Part shown: piece by piece, positions 1-11,014 of the stretch
Numbering within the stretch: position 1 is the first letter of the stretch
Layout of the letters: each line of letters starts with the position of its first letter
DNA from: Phanerodontia chrysosporium
Taxonomy: Eukaryota > Basidiomycota > Agaricomycetes > Polyporales > Phanerochaetaceae
Direction of reading: 5' to 3'
DNA length: 64,000 nucleotides
NCBI GenBank assembly: GCA_001910725.1
Contig: MJGA01000014.1
Coordinates: 310,001-374,000, forward strand
Made by a program: the position numbers and the translations under genes
Notes under the pieces: model-generated
What the model saw: the letters and a program-made list of their open reading frames with translations, nothing else
The model's database searches: none
Told to the model about the DNA's origin: nothing

Positions 1-279
1 GCCAGGTCACCACCGAGGCAGGCGCATCGGTAAATTGGATGCGTGCCCAACATGAGGTTGAAAGATGCGTGTTGTTTGACGTAATAGGTGGTTGTGTGGC
101 GTCTTCGCCAGCCTGTCAGCGCGCGCGTGTAAAGGCGACCATGCGAGGTGAACTGCAGTATAATGAAATCGAGGTTATAACTACCACCATATCAAGCATC
201 ATCTCAAGTATACCATATCATGCATGGTCCATCCACACATACTTCAACGTTGGCATCACGCATTGTCCATTCTTCAGGA

Positions 280-1149
280 AAGTCTAGCAAAGTAGTCGAA
301 TAGATCTTCCACGCGCAAAGGCCGTTTCATGCTAGTGCCGCGCAACGTCAGTTCCAGGAAAGGTCATCGTAGAGAGTGAACGACTCAACAACATACTCGG
401 TATATGCGTCACGTCTGAAAGGACAAGACCGGTGGGGTTGTGTATGCGAGTAGAATACTCAGTCCAATCCAAGTCCATTCCGAGGATGGGAGGGAAGCAT
501 GCGGACGTCCGCGCCGCTAGCGGGTGGTCTTGCAGATTTTCGTCGGGAGGAGTCTGCCCCAGGTCTTCATCTTCAGGCCGCAGATACGGCAATTCACCGC
601 CTCGCCTCGGCTTCTCGTCGTCGGAAAGCAGTGTCCGGAACGCAACGTGCTCGAAGACCGTGCACGGAATAAGCGGCGCCTCGCCAGGTGCAGAAGCCTC
701 CCGTACGGTTTGGCAATGTCACATTTATGCCTAACGTTGGTCACTTCAGCAACGCCTGTGCTATCTCGCGACCTGGGGCTGACATAAGTCCAAGGGGCGG
801 GTCACAGCAGATTGACAGTACGCACGGTTCTCCTGAAGGCGAATTTTCCCCCAGCCCTGATGCTCGCACGTCCATGCGTGTCGCGCACACTCTATCGCAG
901 TAGACCTCGGGTACAGGTCCGTGTCGTCCCACTGGTCTGTGGTCCGTCCCAACGCGTTCACACGCAACAGGCGAAGCCAGCCATCCTCATCGACGCAGGC
1001 GTAACATGAGGCGGTGCGTTTGCATAAGAGGTAGTAGGCGACGTTCTCAAGGAGGTCGTGAAATCTTTAATAGTGAGTAGCAGCTCGTTAGGGAGGCTCA
1101 GAAAGCCTATGGATGAGAAACTCATAGGCCAGAGTTCGAGGCAAAGCAT
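280..1149 (-). pseudogene. F-box-like family member A, frameshifted and possibly incomplete
   Basis: This is a minus-strand relative of the F-box-like genes at 2242, 24521, 25933 and 45107. Its start region reads SLPNELLLTIKDF, the F-box-like N-terminus. The frame is then lost by one base near 1045 and resumes in another frame as LLENVAYYLLCKRTASCYA, followed by AIECARHAWTC, the family's second hallmark. A further exon at 332-680 carries LPYLRPEDEDLGQTPP, which matches LAYLRPVDQDLQQTPP of the copy at 2242. Below 332 a short stretch (LRVEDLFDYFARLS) resembles the third exon of the relatives; I could not find the last exon. F-box proteins usually act as SCF ubiquitin-ligase adaptors, but nothing here shows a target. 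The lesion is a single base, so a sequence error is possible. The family link is secure; pseudogene status is not. Confidence 0.55.
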
Positions 1150-1306
1150 CAGAGGCTATAGCGCGTTTACTCCAGCAGTCACGTGAATGCATTAGGGCAG
1201 GCTTTGTGGTTCTGGTGCGCGTCGAGACGCGTCCTCTCCTCACAAATACCCGACGTCCAGTCCTTCTCCCTCTCACGCAATTACATACCCCATCCTGGTT
1301 CTAATT

Positions 1307-2074
1307 ATGGCGAACTCAACCGTGTCAAGGATTGAGCTTGCGGTGGCGAAGAAACCAATTCCAACATGTTCCCCCAACCTTATGCCGTTTCACATACAAT
1401 ATTCTGGCCCTGCACCTATCTCGACATACTTTCGCGTCAGACCGTCGGTAGATCCTGTATCAGCAACAGGATCTATTTTGGACGCGTCGAAAGACACCCC
1501 ACGGCCGGCAGCGGAAAGGACAGCGACATCAGATTCGCAGGAAACTCTTGTTCCAGAACGGCCATCGCTAGACCCGTCATCAAGCTCCTCTTCTGTGGCA
1601 ACCCTTGTTGCACAGGGCCAGACGTCAGCTAGTTACAACGCAACCACTCACGACGGAAAACAATTCGTGGCCTCCTTCAGAGGTCGCGCCGTGCGCGGCA
1701 CGAAGGTCGATTTGCCCCCAGGCTTCTCTGGCGTCGTCCTCAGCGCACCAGACGCCGCACTAAAAAAGGCCCCCGCGTCTGCGAAGGTGGAAGAAGAGGG
1801 CCAGCGCCGAACGAGACCGAAGCGAGCAGCGTCGAAGAAACAGGCTATGCAGTTTGACGAGGCAGAGGAGGCAGACGACAGCATGGAGGGTGTCGAGGAG
1901 GAAGTGTTGCCGGTGCGGGTCCTGGAACCCACTGGCACGTTTTCGTCTTTCACGCTGTGGCATCCCGATATCCCAGTCGACGAAGGCAGAGACGAGTACC
2001 TCCGGTCGCTCACTGAATGGACAGCGATCGCTGCAGAGGTGCGTGCATTATTCCGTATTCCGAAGGACTTGTAA
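1307..2074 (+). CDS. RNH203: Ribonuclease H2 subunit C (Rnh203/RNASEH2C-like)
   Basis: A single 255-residue open frame. RNase H2 is a nuclear three-subunit enzyme that removes single ribonucleotides from DNA; subunit C is a non-catalytic scaffold that forms a barrel with subunit B. The family signature is visible: residues 27-44 contain MPFHIQYSGPAP followed by TYFRV, and residues 120-146 contain the conserved FRGRAVRGTKVDLPPGF block ending in GVVLS. An acidic linker separates this from a C-terminal helix (residues about 215-255, WHPDIPVDEGRDEY onward), as in other fungal members. The start at 1307 is the first ATG in frame; no intron is needed. It lies between two F-box-like paralogues, about 170 bases before the next start codon, with no evident functional link to them. 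Recognised from motifs, not from a search. Confidence 0.85.
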   Translation: MANSTVSRIELAVAKKPIPTCSPNLMPFHIQYSGPAPISTYFRVRPSVDPVSATGSILDASKDTPRPAAERTATSDSQETLVPERPSLDPSSSSSSVATLVAQGQTSASYNATTHDGKQFVASFRGRAVRGTKVDLPPGFSGVVLSAPDAALKKAPASAKVEEEGQRRTRPKRAASKKQAMQFDEAEEADDSMEGVEEEVLPVRVLEPTGTFSSFTLWHPDIPVDEGRDEYLRSLTEWTAIAAEVRALFRIPKDL

Positions 2075-2241
2075 TGGAGTGCCCTTGCCAGGTACATTAC
2101 TACGAAGATTGAGCAGCGGCGACCCTTCATGTCTCGTTGTTTTACATGAGACCGAGCTTGAGGAGAGCGGTCACATGGGAAAGACGCCTGACCTCTAGTG
2201 TCTCACACCGTCTTTGTCGTCGTTCTCTCTCTCTCGCCACC

Positions 2242-3368
2242 ATGTCTCCCCTTTGCAAGAGCCTATTAGACTTGCCCAATGAATTGCTCATGATGATCAA
2301 AGACGCCCTAGGCCCCACGAACTTCTGGCTCGTCTGCTACTACCTGCTATGCCCAAGGACAGCGGCTCTTTACGATAAGTACACTACAGCAGACTGGATG
2401 CGCCTCGCCGCGCGAACGGGCTGGGCATTGGCACATACGAGAAGCGCGGAAACGCAGCATACAAGGCCATCGCGATAGAATGTGCCAGGCATGCATGGAC
2501 GTGCACGCATCCGCAGTGTGGGAGGACGCGACTCGAGGAGAACCGTAAGTGCCGCGTCCAAATCTCGCCTGGAACTGGGACGACATTCCACAGGTCGCTG
2601 CATGGAAGATGGCGTGCTGCGTGGCCCTCCCTGGACTACACAGACACGATCAAGAGTCCGCACTTCGACGTCCCGCCTGACGAAGGACCCATTCTCGGGA
2701 GCACCGTCTTCTCCGCCATCGCCTTCAAGACGCCGCCGCGCGGGCGCCTCGTCGACCCGTACAAGGAGCAGCTCGCATATCTGCGGCCCGTAGACCAGGA
2801 CCTGCAGCAGACGCCGCCGGCGGAGAGCCTCGAGGACCACCCCGTCGCGCTGCGCACGTTCGCGAGCTTCCCGCCCATCGAGGCGATGCACGTAGACTCG
2901 CCGTTCGACATTGTGCTCATGCAGAACAAGCGCGGGCTCGTCGCGAAGGACGTGTGTCTGTACCTGTGCATGCAGTGCGTTGCCCCGCGGTCCCCGCTGG
3001 CCGCGCCCCCAGCTCGCTCATCTCCCGCGCTTTCTGCAGCCTCGAACAGAAGGTGTACTCGGACAGCCTCAGCGAGTCGCTCCGCTACCTCGGCCAGAGC
3101 GCCTCAGAGGCGTTCCCCTGGGACCTGCCGACTCTCGAGAGGTCGGTCAAGCAGCTGCAGGACTGGTTCAAAGTCGTGTGCGCCCGATTTTATTCCCTTT
3201 CGCTGCTGTCGATGGCTGATGCATCGGCGAAGGCGGTGGATGGGATTGGAGTATCGGCGCCCAGTGCATAATCGCTGGTTCGTGCTCATGTTTGAGCCAC
3301 GTGAACTCCCAGGTTCGCCCAGGCGTCGGGGTGCCGGTCCAGTGAGATTAATTCGGACGAGAACATAA
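2242..3368 (+). CDS. F-box-like family member C (reading frame broken once)
   Basis: Second member of the local family. The start at 2242 (CCACCATGTC context) gives an F-box-like helix, LLDLPNELLMMIKD, then YYLLCPRTAALYD. The frame breaks by one missing base at the GGG run 2423-2425; with that base the protein continues IGTYEKRG and AIECARHAWTCTHPQCG. The phase at the first donor (2545, gtaagt) agrees with one lost base. Exon 2 (from about 2594) carries LAYLRPVDQDLQQTPP and HPVALRTFASFPP. A third exon (about 3046) gives VYSDSLSESL and VKQLQDWFK. A last exon ends at 3368 with RWMGLEYRRPVHNRW and FEPRELP, matching the last exon of the intact member at 45107. The phase into exon 2 does not fit, so a second indel is likely. 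Function unknown beyond a possible SCF-adaptor role. Confidence 0.6.
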
Positions 3369-3536
3369 ATTCCGATTAGTTGGGAGGTTGTGGTAAATCT
3401 CAGTCTGAGGTGCGGAGCCTGTACGAGCGTTTCGGAATGACTTGACCTCTACATGGAAGAAGCCCATTGCGTGATGCTCAATGAATCTATTCTTCAGCCA
3501 CGCGTTCTTCACAATCTTGTACATTCGTTATTTTCG

Positions 3537-5051
3537 TTACATTTGGTTGTCGTTACCCTCTGCCCCATGCACCTGTGCCTTCCTCTGCGCCAACTCCTCG
3601 AGTACAGACCTCTTCTCTTCCTCGTTATCGCAAAACATGACCTTTAGCTTCTCCTCAGGATTTAGTGTCAGCGTCTTTCCGTGCACCTCATACGTATCTG
3701 GCTGCTTGAGCACCTCGCTCATCTTCAAGTCCTCGAACTTCCGCCATTCACGCGACCGATCCGTCAGCATCATCCTCACGGTGAGCTTGCTCATCGCGCG
3801 GGCTCGCGGTAGAAGCGCACGCGGTGACGTGGACGCGATCTGGTCTGGGTCGCTAGAAGGGAGTATGCCCGCGAGCAGTCGCCCAAACAGAGTTCGGGCA
3901 GCTGATGTGCTATCTCGACTTTCGACGACGAGCTCGATGTCGGGCGCTGGTGACAGCGAGAGTAGAGTGTCTTCAAAATCGGCCCAGTTGAGTTTGGGAA
4001 GGACCTCAGCCGTCAGAGATGGCCGAAGCCAGAGACGGGCGTTGGAGACGCATGGGTGCGCAATGCGAGGAGTAGGTGCGGTGATCTGGAATTCTAGCAG
4101 GTGCGTCGTGGCGGATCTTAGAGCGGTGGACTGGTAAGTGATGCCCAAACCTGGGGTAACTTCAGGATGCCGAAAGCAAGATCAAGGCAGACACGCACCC
4201 TCGCCACGAAACCCGAGCTCTAATTGAAGCGTGTTGCCAGGGAGCACGAGCGCGTTAGCGGCAGAAGCCATGGCCTTCCATGCATCAGGCAGTACGAGCA
4301 GGCTTGGTGGCACCTTCTCCGCGGCAATGAGGAACATGATCTGCATCTCCAAAACGACGTCTGACCACGCCGACGTCGCGACCGTCTCCATGCCTCCCCA
4401 CGCCCGTCGGGTGCGCTGCCGCGCCGCAGGGACGGACACGCCCGCGTCGAAGGACACGCGCACCCAGGTGATCTGCTGCAGGTCGGCCTGGTCGTCGATG
4501 AGCCGAAGCAGGTCTTGCACGCGCCGAAAGCGCATGTCGGAGAGGGTGAGGATCCCGTGTGAGAAGAGCGATCGCGGCATCGTGCGCGGAAGGGACGTGC
4601 TCAGCGAGCGAGGTGCGTAGTGTGCCATTTGCGCGCCAGCCGCAGCTGCAGCGACGTACGACTCCTTGAGTTCTAGCGCGACGCGATCCGGGTCCAGCTC
4701 GATCTCCCGCGCTGTAAACTCTGCGAGGATGCAGTGGTACCACGGGATTTCCCATGCGCCGGAGTGCTGAATGTTGACTTCTTGGATGCATTCCCTGAGC
4801 GACGGGAACTCGTCGAATTCTTCTGCTGAGTCTATCAGATGTAGGAGAGCGACGAAGTCTTCGCGAGACTTCAAAGCGACGGAAGCAAAGACCCAGTACC
4901 GGCACCTCCGAGCCCAATGGCGGCAGACCAAGCTACATGCCCCTAGTTCGCTCTTGCTCATGCGGACGCCGAGGCCTGGATTGAAGGTAGGCCACTCAGT
5001 GAAGCTGTCGATGACCAGGTCGAAAAGTTCCGGAGGAATGCGATAGTGCAT
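3537..5051 (-). CDS. F-box protein, two exons, unrelated to the local family
   Basis: Exon 1 runs 5051-4199 and exon 2 4150-3537, joined over a 48-nt intron (gtgcgt donor at 4198, ccccag acceptor ending at 4151) that keeps frame (GFRGEG-LGITYQS). The predicted protein is about 490 residues. Its first 45 residues form an F-box of the kind common in agaricomycetes: IPPELFDLVIDSF, then LGACSLVCRHWARRCR. The rest is a long region without visible repeats that may fold as degenerate leucine-rich repeats, ending in a charged tail (EEKLKVMFCDNEEEKR). The F-box would bind Skp1 in an SCF ubiquitin ligase; the C-terminus would choose the substrate, which cannot be read from sequence. It lacks the AIECARHAW signature of the neighbouring family and lies tail to tail with gene C. 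Confidence 0.8.
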
Positions 5052-5784
5052 TGTACTGCACTGCCCGGGTACATTGGCTAGGTGGTTCGAGCTGTAGAGG
5101 ATGCAAAAGAGAACACCTTATAGGCTCAAGGGCGGTCGTGGAGGGGAATATCAAGCCGAATCAGTGTTGCTCTTGGCCGCAGCCACCTGATTGCGAGATC
5201 GTCCACATCATCTCACCATAGCACTTGTAGTGATGCCACGGCCCATGAGTTTGTAGTGGATCTCTTCTTCGTGAGTGAATGTCTTGTATCGGGTATCGGT
5301 CGAACAGAGTGCGGTAAGACGTGGTCTACGAGCGTGAGAACGACATACCGTCCCTGGAGCCGTCGGGGCATGTGGCGTTTGATGCGCCCTTTGCTCAAAA
5401 CGGCAGGCGTCGTGGATCGGAACCAATCGAGCCGGATCGAAAGTATATCAACCTCAACTGTACGCCCACCACCGCCCATAAGCACACCCAATCATTGTCT
5501 TGATGGACTATTGCATACGAATCATGACTTGCGCAACGGATGACATCTGCGAGCGCAAGATCCGTGCTCATCTCATCATGCCTGCTTATTGCTATGATTA
5601 ACCTGGGCATCCTCTGTACCAGCACTGCTTAGCGGATCGCTCAGCAAGTGAAACACTGCTCACCTGTCTAAGTTAGCGTTACCTGAACGGCCCAAGGATA
5701 AAATTGCGTTCGCTAAGCGCTCACCCGCGGCCTCAACGAAATGCGAAACACGTAGCGCCAGACACCATGCCTCATACCAGCTAA
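5052..5784. other. Gene-free stretch upstream of U6
   Basis: About 730 bases between the divergent F-box gene and the U6 gene. Open frames here are short, overlap on both strands and show no recognisable motif. The 5' flank of the F-box gene (5052-5150) is presumably its promoter, although I see no clear TATA box. An AT-rich patch near 5694-5705 (gataaaatt) lies about 90 bases upstream of U6 and is too far for a standard U6 TATA box. Confidence 0.5.
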
Positions 5785-5809
5785 TGTCCCCTTCGGGGTG
5801 ACATACGAA

Positions 5810-5840
<31 letters not shown>

Positions 5841-5908
5841 GGCCCCTGCACAAGGATGACACGCTTTCCCGGAGTGGTAGACCTACGGGTCTCAATATTT
5901 ATTGTTTT
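5785..5908 (+). ncRNA. U6: U6 spliceosomal snRNA
   Basis: The universally conserved U6 core is present: a 5' stem-loop (GTCCCCTTCGGGGTGAC), then AATTGGAACGATACAGAGA with the ACAGAGA box that pairs with the 5' splice site, AGATTAGCATGGCCCCTGC with the AGC triad, and AAGGATGACACGC, which forms the internal stem-loop. U6 is the catalytic RNA of the spliceosome and is made by RNA polymerase III. After ACACGC (ending near 5864) the sequence leaves the canonical tail and can form a hairpin (AGACC-TACG-GGTCT, 5879-5892), followed by TTTT at 5905-5908, which I take as the Pol III terminator. The 3' end is therefore inferred. No intron interrupts the core, although U6 introns occur in some basidiomycetes. 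Confidence 0.92.
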
Positions 5909-6366
5909 ATTCCCCTAGATGATGCCCGAGTCCTCGCCGCAAAGGTTCGCAAGTGCATAATTGTGTGCTTAACAATACATATTCCAGGTGGTCGAGTATA
6001 TAGTTATACAAAAATGGACAACGACTATAGGTACATTGAAGAACGTCATAATGCCATGAACAGTCGTGGCCGCCAGGGCATGACATGGACTGCATACGCT
6101 AGGCATGTCTACAGTCCGACTACCACAAGCCATCCCAGATGCCTGCATCCGACATGCATACTACATGCGACTACCTCCCGGCTTAGACTCGCCAAGGCGT
6201 CCGAGTCGTCGGATGGCCGGTGACCGCGTACATCTAATGTGTTGCAGACAAGGTTTTAGTAGGAAAGGTCCTACAGCGACGTACTGCCCGCACGCAGGCT
6301 GCGCATCACTTCCTGCGAGAAAGAAGTGAAATCATCGCGCGGTACCCTCCCCCTCTACTTCAAAGG
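5909..6366. other. Intergenic, nothing identified
   Basis: About 460 bases between U6 and the 3' end of the Ran-binding-domain gene. No open frame with recognisable content, no clear repeat and no second RNA gene seen. Confidence 0.5.
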
Positions 6367-7483
6367 TCAGCCCTCGGCTACGGTAGTTCGTATTGTCTGG
6401 TGACTCGCCTTGAGCACGTACAGCACGACCTGCTGCTCAGCGGCCGCGCCGCTATCCGACGAGACTGCTTCCTTGAGAGCGACACGCAGCACACCCTGAT
6501 TCTCGTCAAAGGAGCATCTGACCGCAGGGCGCAGCCCCACGCTCATAGAAACCTTCCACACGGGTTCGCGTCGGAACACTATGACACAGTAGGTTCGATA
6601 TCAAAGTTGGCTGCAATGTATGCGGCGGGCCTACCCAAGCGTTCCGACTTGTCTGTCTTGTGCTCCAAGAGCTTGAGGTGCCCTATCATACCCGTCGTAA
6701 AGTCTCCGCTGCCGCGTTTGATGAAGAGTTTTGCACCCTTGAGTTCTGCCTTGACGTATTCGTCCTCCTCGCCAGTGATGACTTCATTCTGCGATCAGAC
6801 GGACGACATGGCCGACGGGTAAATGCATAGCTCACCAACGTGCGTGCTCTGTGCCCACGCGGGCGCGGCGAACGGGTCGCGCTCAGGCGAGTCCTCCGCG
6901 AGGACAACCGCGGCTTTTGGTCGCCATACGCCATCCTCGTCTGCACCTGCGGCCGAGGGGTCAAATGCCTCCGAGCCCGACGGGGCAGGCGGAGCCTCCG
7001 TCGACTCCGCGACCGCAGGCCCAGCACCGGCGCGGCACCACGCAGGCTTTTCCGTGGCCTGCATGGCGGCCGCAAATGCGGACGAGGTGCCTGCGAACGC
7101 GGAGAAAGCGTCTGATGGCCTGCACTGCATGGACGGGGCCCGCTCAGGCTTCGGTCCCTGACGTGGGAGAACGGGACTGCACTTACCGGTGGGACGGAGA
7201 ACGAAGATGGTATCGTAACTGCCCTCGGATTGGCGGCAGGTGAAACCTGCAAAGTACCGTTTGGGAAGGTGAAGGAGGATCACGGATAGAACACTCACTG
7301 TCGACGCGGAAGAATCACCATTGACCGGTTCAGACGTTCCGGAGCACCAGCAGGCGGAGCCATTAGGACATCCTCGCATGGCGTTGGTTCGCAGATGGTG
7401 CCTTCTTTCAGGATCACCTCGCCATCCGACGGTGTGCGAAACCTTTTCCGCGGCGGCTCAGGCGACAGCTCCTGGACAGACAT
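6367..7483 (-). CDS. Ran-binding (RanBP1-type) domain protein, Yrb2/RanBP3-like
   Basis: At least five exons on the minus strand. Exon 1 begins at 7483 with MSVQELSPEPPRKRFRTPSDG, a basic, nuclear-signal-like start. A short exon (VSPAANPRAVTIPSS) follows, then a longer one with DAFSAFAGTSSAFAAAMQ and an acidic, Pro/Ala-rich stretch. The next exon (about 6787-6650) reads NEVITGEEDEYVKAELKGAKLFIKR then GSGDFTTGMIGHLKLLEH, a typical RanBD start. The last exon reads FRREPVWKVSMSVGLRPAVRC and ends QQVVLYVLKAS. RanBD proteins bind RanGTP and assist nuclear export or GTP hydrolysis. The first splice junction is uncertain: the obvious gtgagt donor is out of phase with exon 2, while a gtgatt site 20 bases earlier is in phase. 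The C-terminus is somewhat shorter than I expect for the family. Confidence 0.72.
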
Positions 7484-9488
7484 TAGGTAATTCAGGGTCG
7501 TGTTGAACTCGACTACGCACCAGAGCTGTCTCGCTGAGCGGAGACTCAGAGGCCTAGAAGCGCGATGAGCATGGCTAATCGATGTCGGGCACAGTGGAGC
7601 GAGGTACTTGGGCTTCTTCTCTAACTTTTCTCTTCAATGAACCGGGTTCTGTGACAGAGCTGATCTGACAAAGCGGGGATTGCAAAACCTCCGTCAACGA
7701 TGAAGCGTCAGAGCTCAAGGATGTTCGGCGGCTTACCGACTCGTACAGGATAGGCGTTGTCCTGTCTTCCGTTGCACCATCGGAACTGTCGCTCTCGGTC
7801 GTAAGTGATACGTCCGATGAGGTTTGGCTAGCATCACTGTTCCGCCGCCTCGGCAGCGCGCACGACGGCAAACGCAGCTCAAATGACCTACTGAGGAGAT
7901 TTTGTCAATAATGAGAACTCTCCGGACCCTGTGCGAAAGCTGGGGGTACGTACCGGGCAGAGGCCCTGGATCTCTCCGAGCGCCGCCGCGTGTATCGATA
8001 TCCCACGGCTGCAGACACTGTTGCGATCGCACAATAGACGATATTGAAGTCGTACAGATGGAACATAGTCGCGGTCGAGTCCAGCCCGCAATATGATGGT
8101 CGGGGTGCGAGAGAGAAAGCAAGGAGTGCGTCAGCACGGCGAACTGGCTTAAAGCGAGCAGCGCTGCACACCTGATGCCTCGTTGAGTCCACGCCGTATA
8201 CGCACGCTAGTCAAAACGAAGTGCACGTGGAAGACAAGGTTACATGCTAACGGATCATTCGACCGTACAGCCATTCCGAGCGTTCGCACGAATATCATGG
8301 AAGATAACATATCATTCTGTCGACGATGAACAGCAAGTCTTCGTAAGGTTACCAGACCCATGGTACTGAACTGGGTAACGTAGGACAGGGTGAGAGCCTC
8401 GGCTCGGAGGTCCCCGTCTCGCACGTCCGAAGGCAGGACGGTGGTGCTACGACAACGGACTTTGCGGCTCAAAGCCAAGGGATAATACCATGGGAGGGAA
8501 CCAGTAGTTACTTGGAACAGACTGTACAGAGAATGAGACTCACCATGCCGAACCGGGCGGCTGACTACTACCGACGGGGACGCCACGAGAAGACAACGTG
8601 TGCCTCGCGAAATATTTGGCCTCAGTTCTTCCGTTTGGCAGTAAAGACAGCGAATGCCCACTTCAAATCGAGTGTAACATGTTCTGTGCGGATTTCAGGA
8701 GTAATGTGAGGATGAACCCGACTTCGCCTCCGCGAGCCAGCGCCACATGGTGTTCGCTTTGATGAGGCAGCCTTTATCTTGCTTTAGAGAGAGCTATTGA
8801 CCAACACACGCGTTGACTGAGGCAGTAGCTAACATTTCTGAAACCCTGTAAGTGTAAGAAAGAGCCGACGCGTCCGATTTAAACCCAGTGCAGAGGGTTG
8901 GCCAGAGACAGGCTCGGGAGTTGTGGAAGTGGGAAAGGCAGCTCCAAACGTACCATGGTATTGCACCCTAGCCTGGGAGGAGCGATCTTCTTGGCCATGA
9001 ACGTCTCCCACTTCTCTGAGCTCAACGGAACCGCAAATCGTGGGAGCTGCGTCGCCGGCGTCGGTCCAAGAGACGTGGGCCAATCATGCCCACTGTATTC
9101 AACGCGTCTGGTGACTCGCAATGTAGGTTATTCGTCGGACGGACGTGCGAGAAATATAGGCGTGAAACAAGCAGACTGAGGCTGAGGATGGTGGTGGTGG
9201 GAACCAGGTGTATGGCGGTAAACGCCGAAGGTAGCGAGCGACGCTCGGGTACTGTCCTTGCTTCTCACGCATCCCTCCTCCCGCTCTCAAGTCTGAATAT
9301 TCGTGGGTATCGACAACGACGGCGGGCCATGGAGACACGCTCTTGGTGTCGGCGACCTCGAATGCAGGACCGGTACGGTGGGAATTGTGCCCTCTCTGCA
9401 TCAGCCACGTCAGCGTGTCGTACCGCCTGGGGCAAGCTATAAGTCTCGACGTTTCCATCTTCGTCCAACACACCCATCCACCGCAACC
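7484..9488. other. Two-kilobase stretch without a confident gene
   Basis: Only weak candidates occur. A minus-strand frame at 7575-7871 encodes 98 residues rich in Ser, Asp and Thr (SQTSSDVSLTTESDSSDG), and another at 7905-8192 contains a hydrophobic segment (FNIVYCAIATVSAAVGYRY). They could be exons of one small membrane protein, but I recognise no family and cannot join them convincingly. The 170-residue minus frame at 8149-8661 has no motif. The part nearest 9488 is the 5' flank of the PDI gene; no clear TATA box seen. Confidence 0.4.
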
Positions 9489-11014
9489 ATGCTGCTCCCC
9501 CGGCTCCTCGCTCTGACGCTGGCGCTGGCCCCTGCAATCGTGCAGGCTGGCCTTTTCCCGGAAGACTCGACTGTGAAGATGCTGGACGCGAAGGGGTTCA
9601 GAAAGGCGATGAAGGAGAACGTATGTTACAACAGATCGTAATCTCGCTATTTCGTACTGACAATGCCACCAAAGGTCACTCAAGTAGTCGCGTTTGTAGC
9701 ACCGTGGTGCGGTGTATGTATGCTCTCTTGGACATAGTTGCTCGCGACTCATGCGATCCAGCATTGTCAACGGCTCGTGCCAGAGTATAGCAAGGCGGCT
9801 CTTGGGCTCTACCCTCTTGTTCCTACATACGCCGTTGACTGTGACGCGCCGAAGAACAAGCGGCTCTGTGCTGAGCAGGGCGTGAAGGGTTTCCCGACCA
9901 TCAAGGTACGCTTACATCCCTGGCGTGACTGGTGCCAAGTCTCATTCAGATGTCATACAGCTCTTCCCCCGTGGTGGCCGCGTGAAGCCTATCGAGTACA
10001 CCCACGGAGAACGCGGTGCCAGTGCCATATACTACTGGGTCACCCGCAACATACCACATGGTGTGAAGAAGTTGTACAACTTCGAGGAAATACAGCCGTG
10101 GCTTGAGGAGGTACGTGTGCTGATCCGAGGTGCATAGTCATCTTCTCACGTGTCTCGCTGTAGAACAAGGACAAGGATCGTGCATTCTTGCTCAATAATG
10201 GCAAGCACATTCCGATCCTCTGGCAGGTCCTAGGCAACAAGTACAAGGACAACTTCAAGTTCTCTATTCACCGGGACCGTCAGGGTCGCAGCTCGGAGAA
10301 GATGGGCTTCGAGAGGAGCAAGTGGGGAAGCTCGAAAGTACTCTTCTACCCAGCTGGCTCCATGGACTACGTGCTCTACGAAGGTACAGTAATACAGTCC
10401 TTTCTCAGAGCGGAGTCCTGATCATCTGACACTCTTACAAATGAATAGGCATTCAAAAATTCGACTCCTTGTCCAAGTTCTTTGACTCCGTGATCGACGG
10501 TACTGCGGATCTGCGGGTCGTGAACGAAGAAGCCAAGAACGAGGAGTTTGTACCCGACGAAAAGGAACTCGAGATCCAGCGGCGACAGGAGGCGCAGCGG
10601 ATAGCTCTCGCACACGGCGGCTTCAACGACCTCGCCGACTTCGAGAAGGCTGTCCTTTCTGGCTACAACCCTCATGGCCCCGGGCACGCTGGCTACCCAG
10701 GCATGATGGGCGAGATGCCGAAGAAGGACAGCGGCGCGAAGCCGGAGGACCCGATACACAAGATCCTCAAGCACCAGAAGGAGGCGCAGAGCGAGAGTGC
10801 GAAGGCCGGAAAGATGGCGGCGACGGGCGACGCCCAGGCAGTGTTCGAGGCTGGTTCGTCGTCAGGACAGCCTCAGACCCCGGCGCCTTCGGGTACTCCG
10901 GCGGGCTCTCCTGAGGCGGAAACCGTTGCGGCGCAGCCCGAGTCTGCACAGGAGACTAGGACGAGCAAGCCGGGCGCGGAGACTGATGCCGCGCGTGTGA
11001 AAGATGAGCTGTAG
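9489..11014 (+). CDS. ER protein disulfide isomerase-like thioredoxin protein with KDEL tail
   Basis: Six exons: 9489-9620, 9675-9713, 9762-9905, 9961-10110, 10164-10383 and 10449-11014. All junctions have GT-AG ends and keep phase, giving 416 residues. Residues 1-20 are a signal peptide (LLALTLALAPAIVQA). One thioredoxin domain follows with the active site PWCGHCQ near residue 57; the CGHC pair is split by intron 2, between Gly and His. A second, redox-inactive-looking region follows (GKHIPILWQVLG, then KFFDSVIDGTAD), then an acidic helix (DEKELEIQRRQEAQR) and a Pro/Ala/Glu-rich tail ending exactly in KDEL, the ER retrieval signal. It probably helps form disulfides in secreted proteins, resembling Mpd1/PDIA6-type enzymes. 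The gene is intact. STT3, another ER-maturation enzyme, lies 4.5 kb away, probably by chance. Confidence 0.9.

Noticed and set aside
8149..8661. 170-codon minus frame upstream of the PDI gene
   Set aside because: No start context, motif or paralogue; neighbouring frames are equally open.
9099..9770. A 223-codon minus-strand frame across the 5' end of the PDI gene
   Set aside because: It is antisense to well-supported exons and has no recognisable content.
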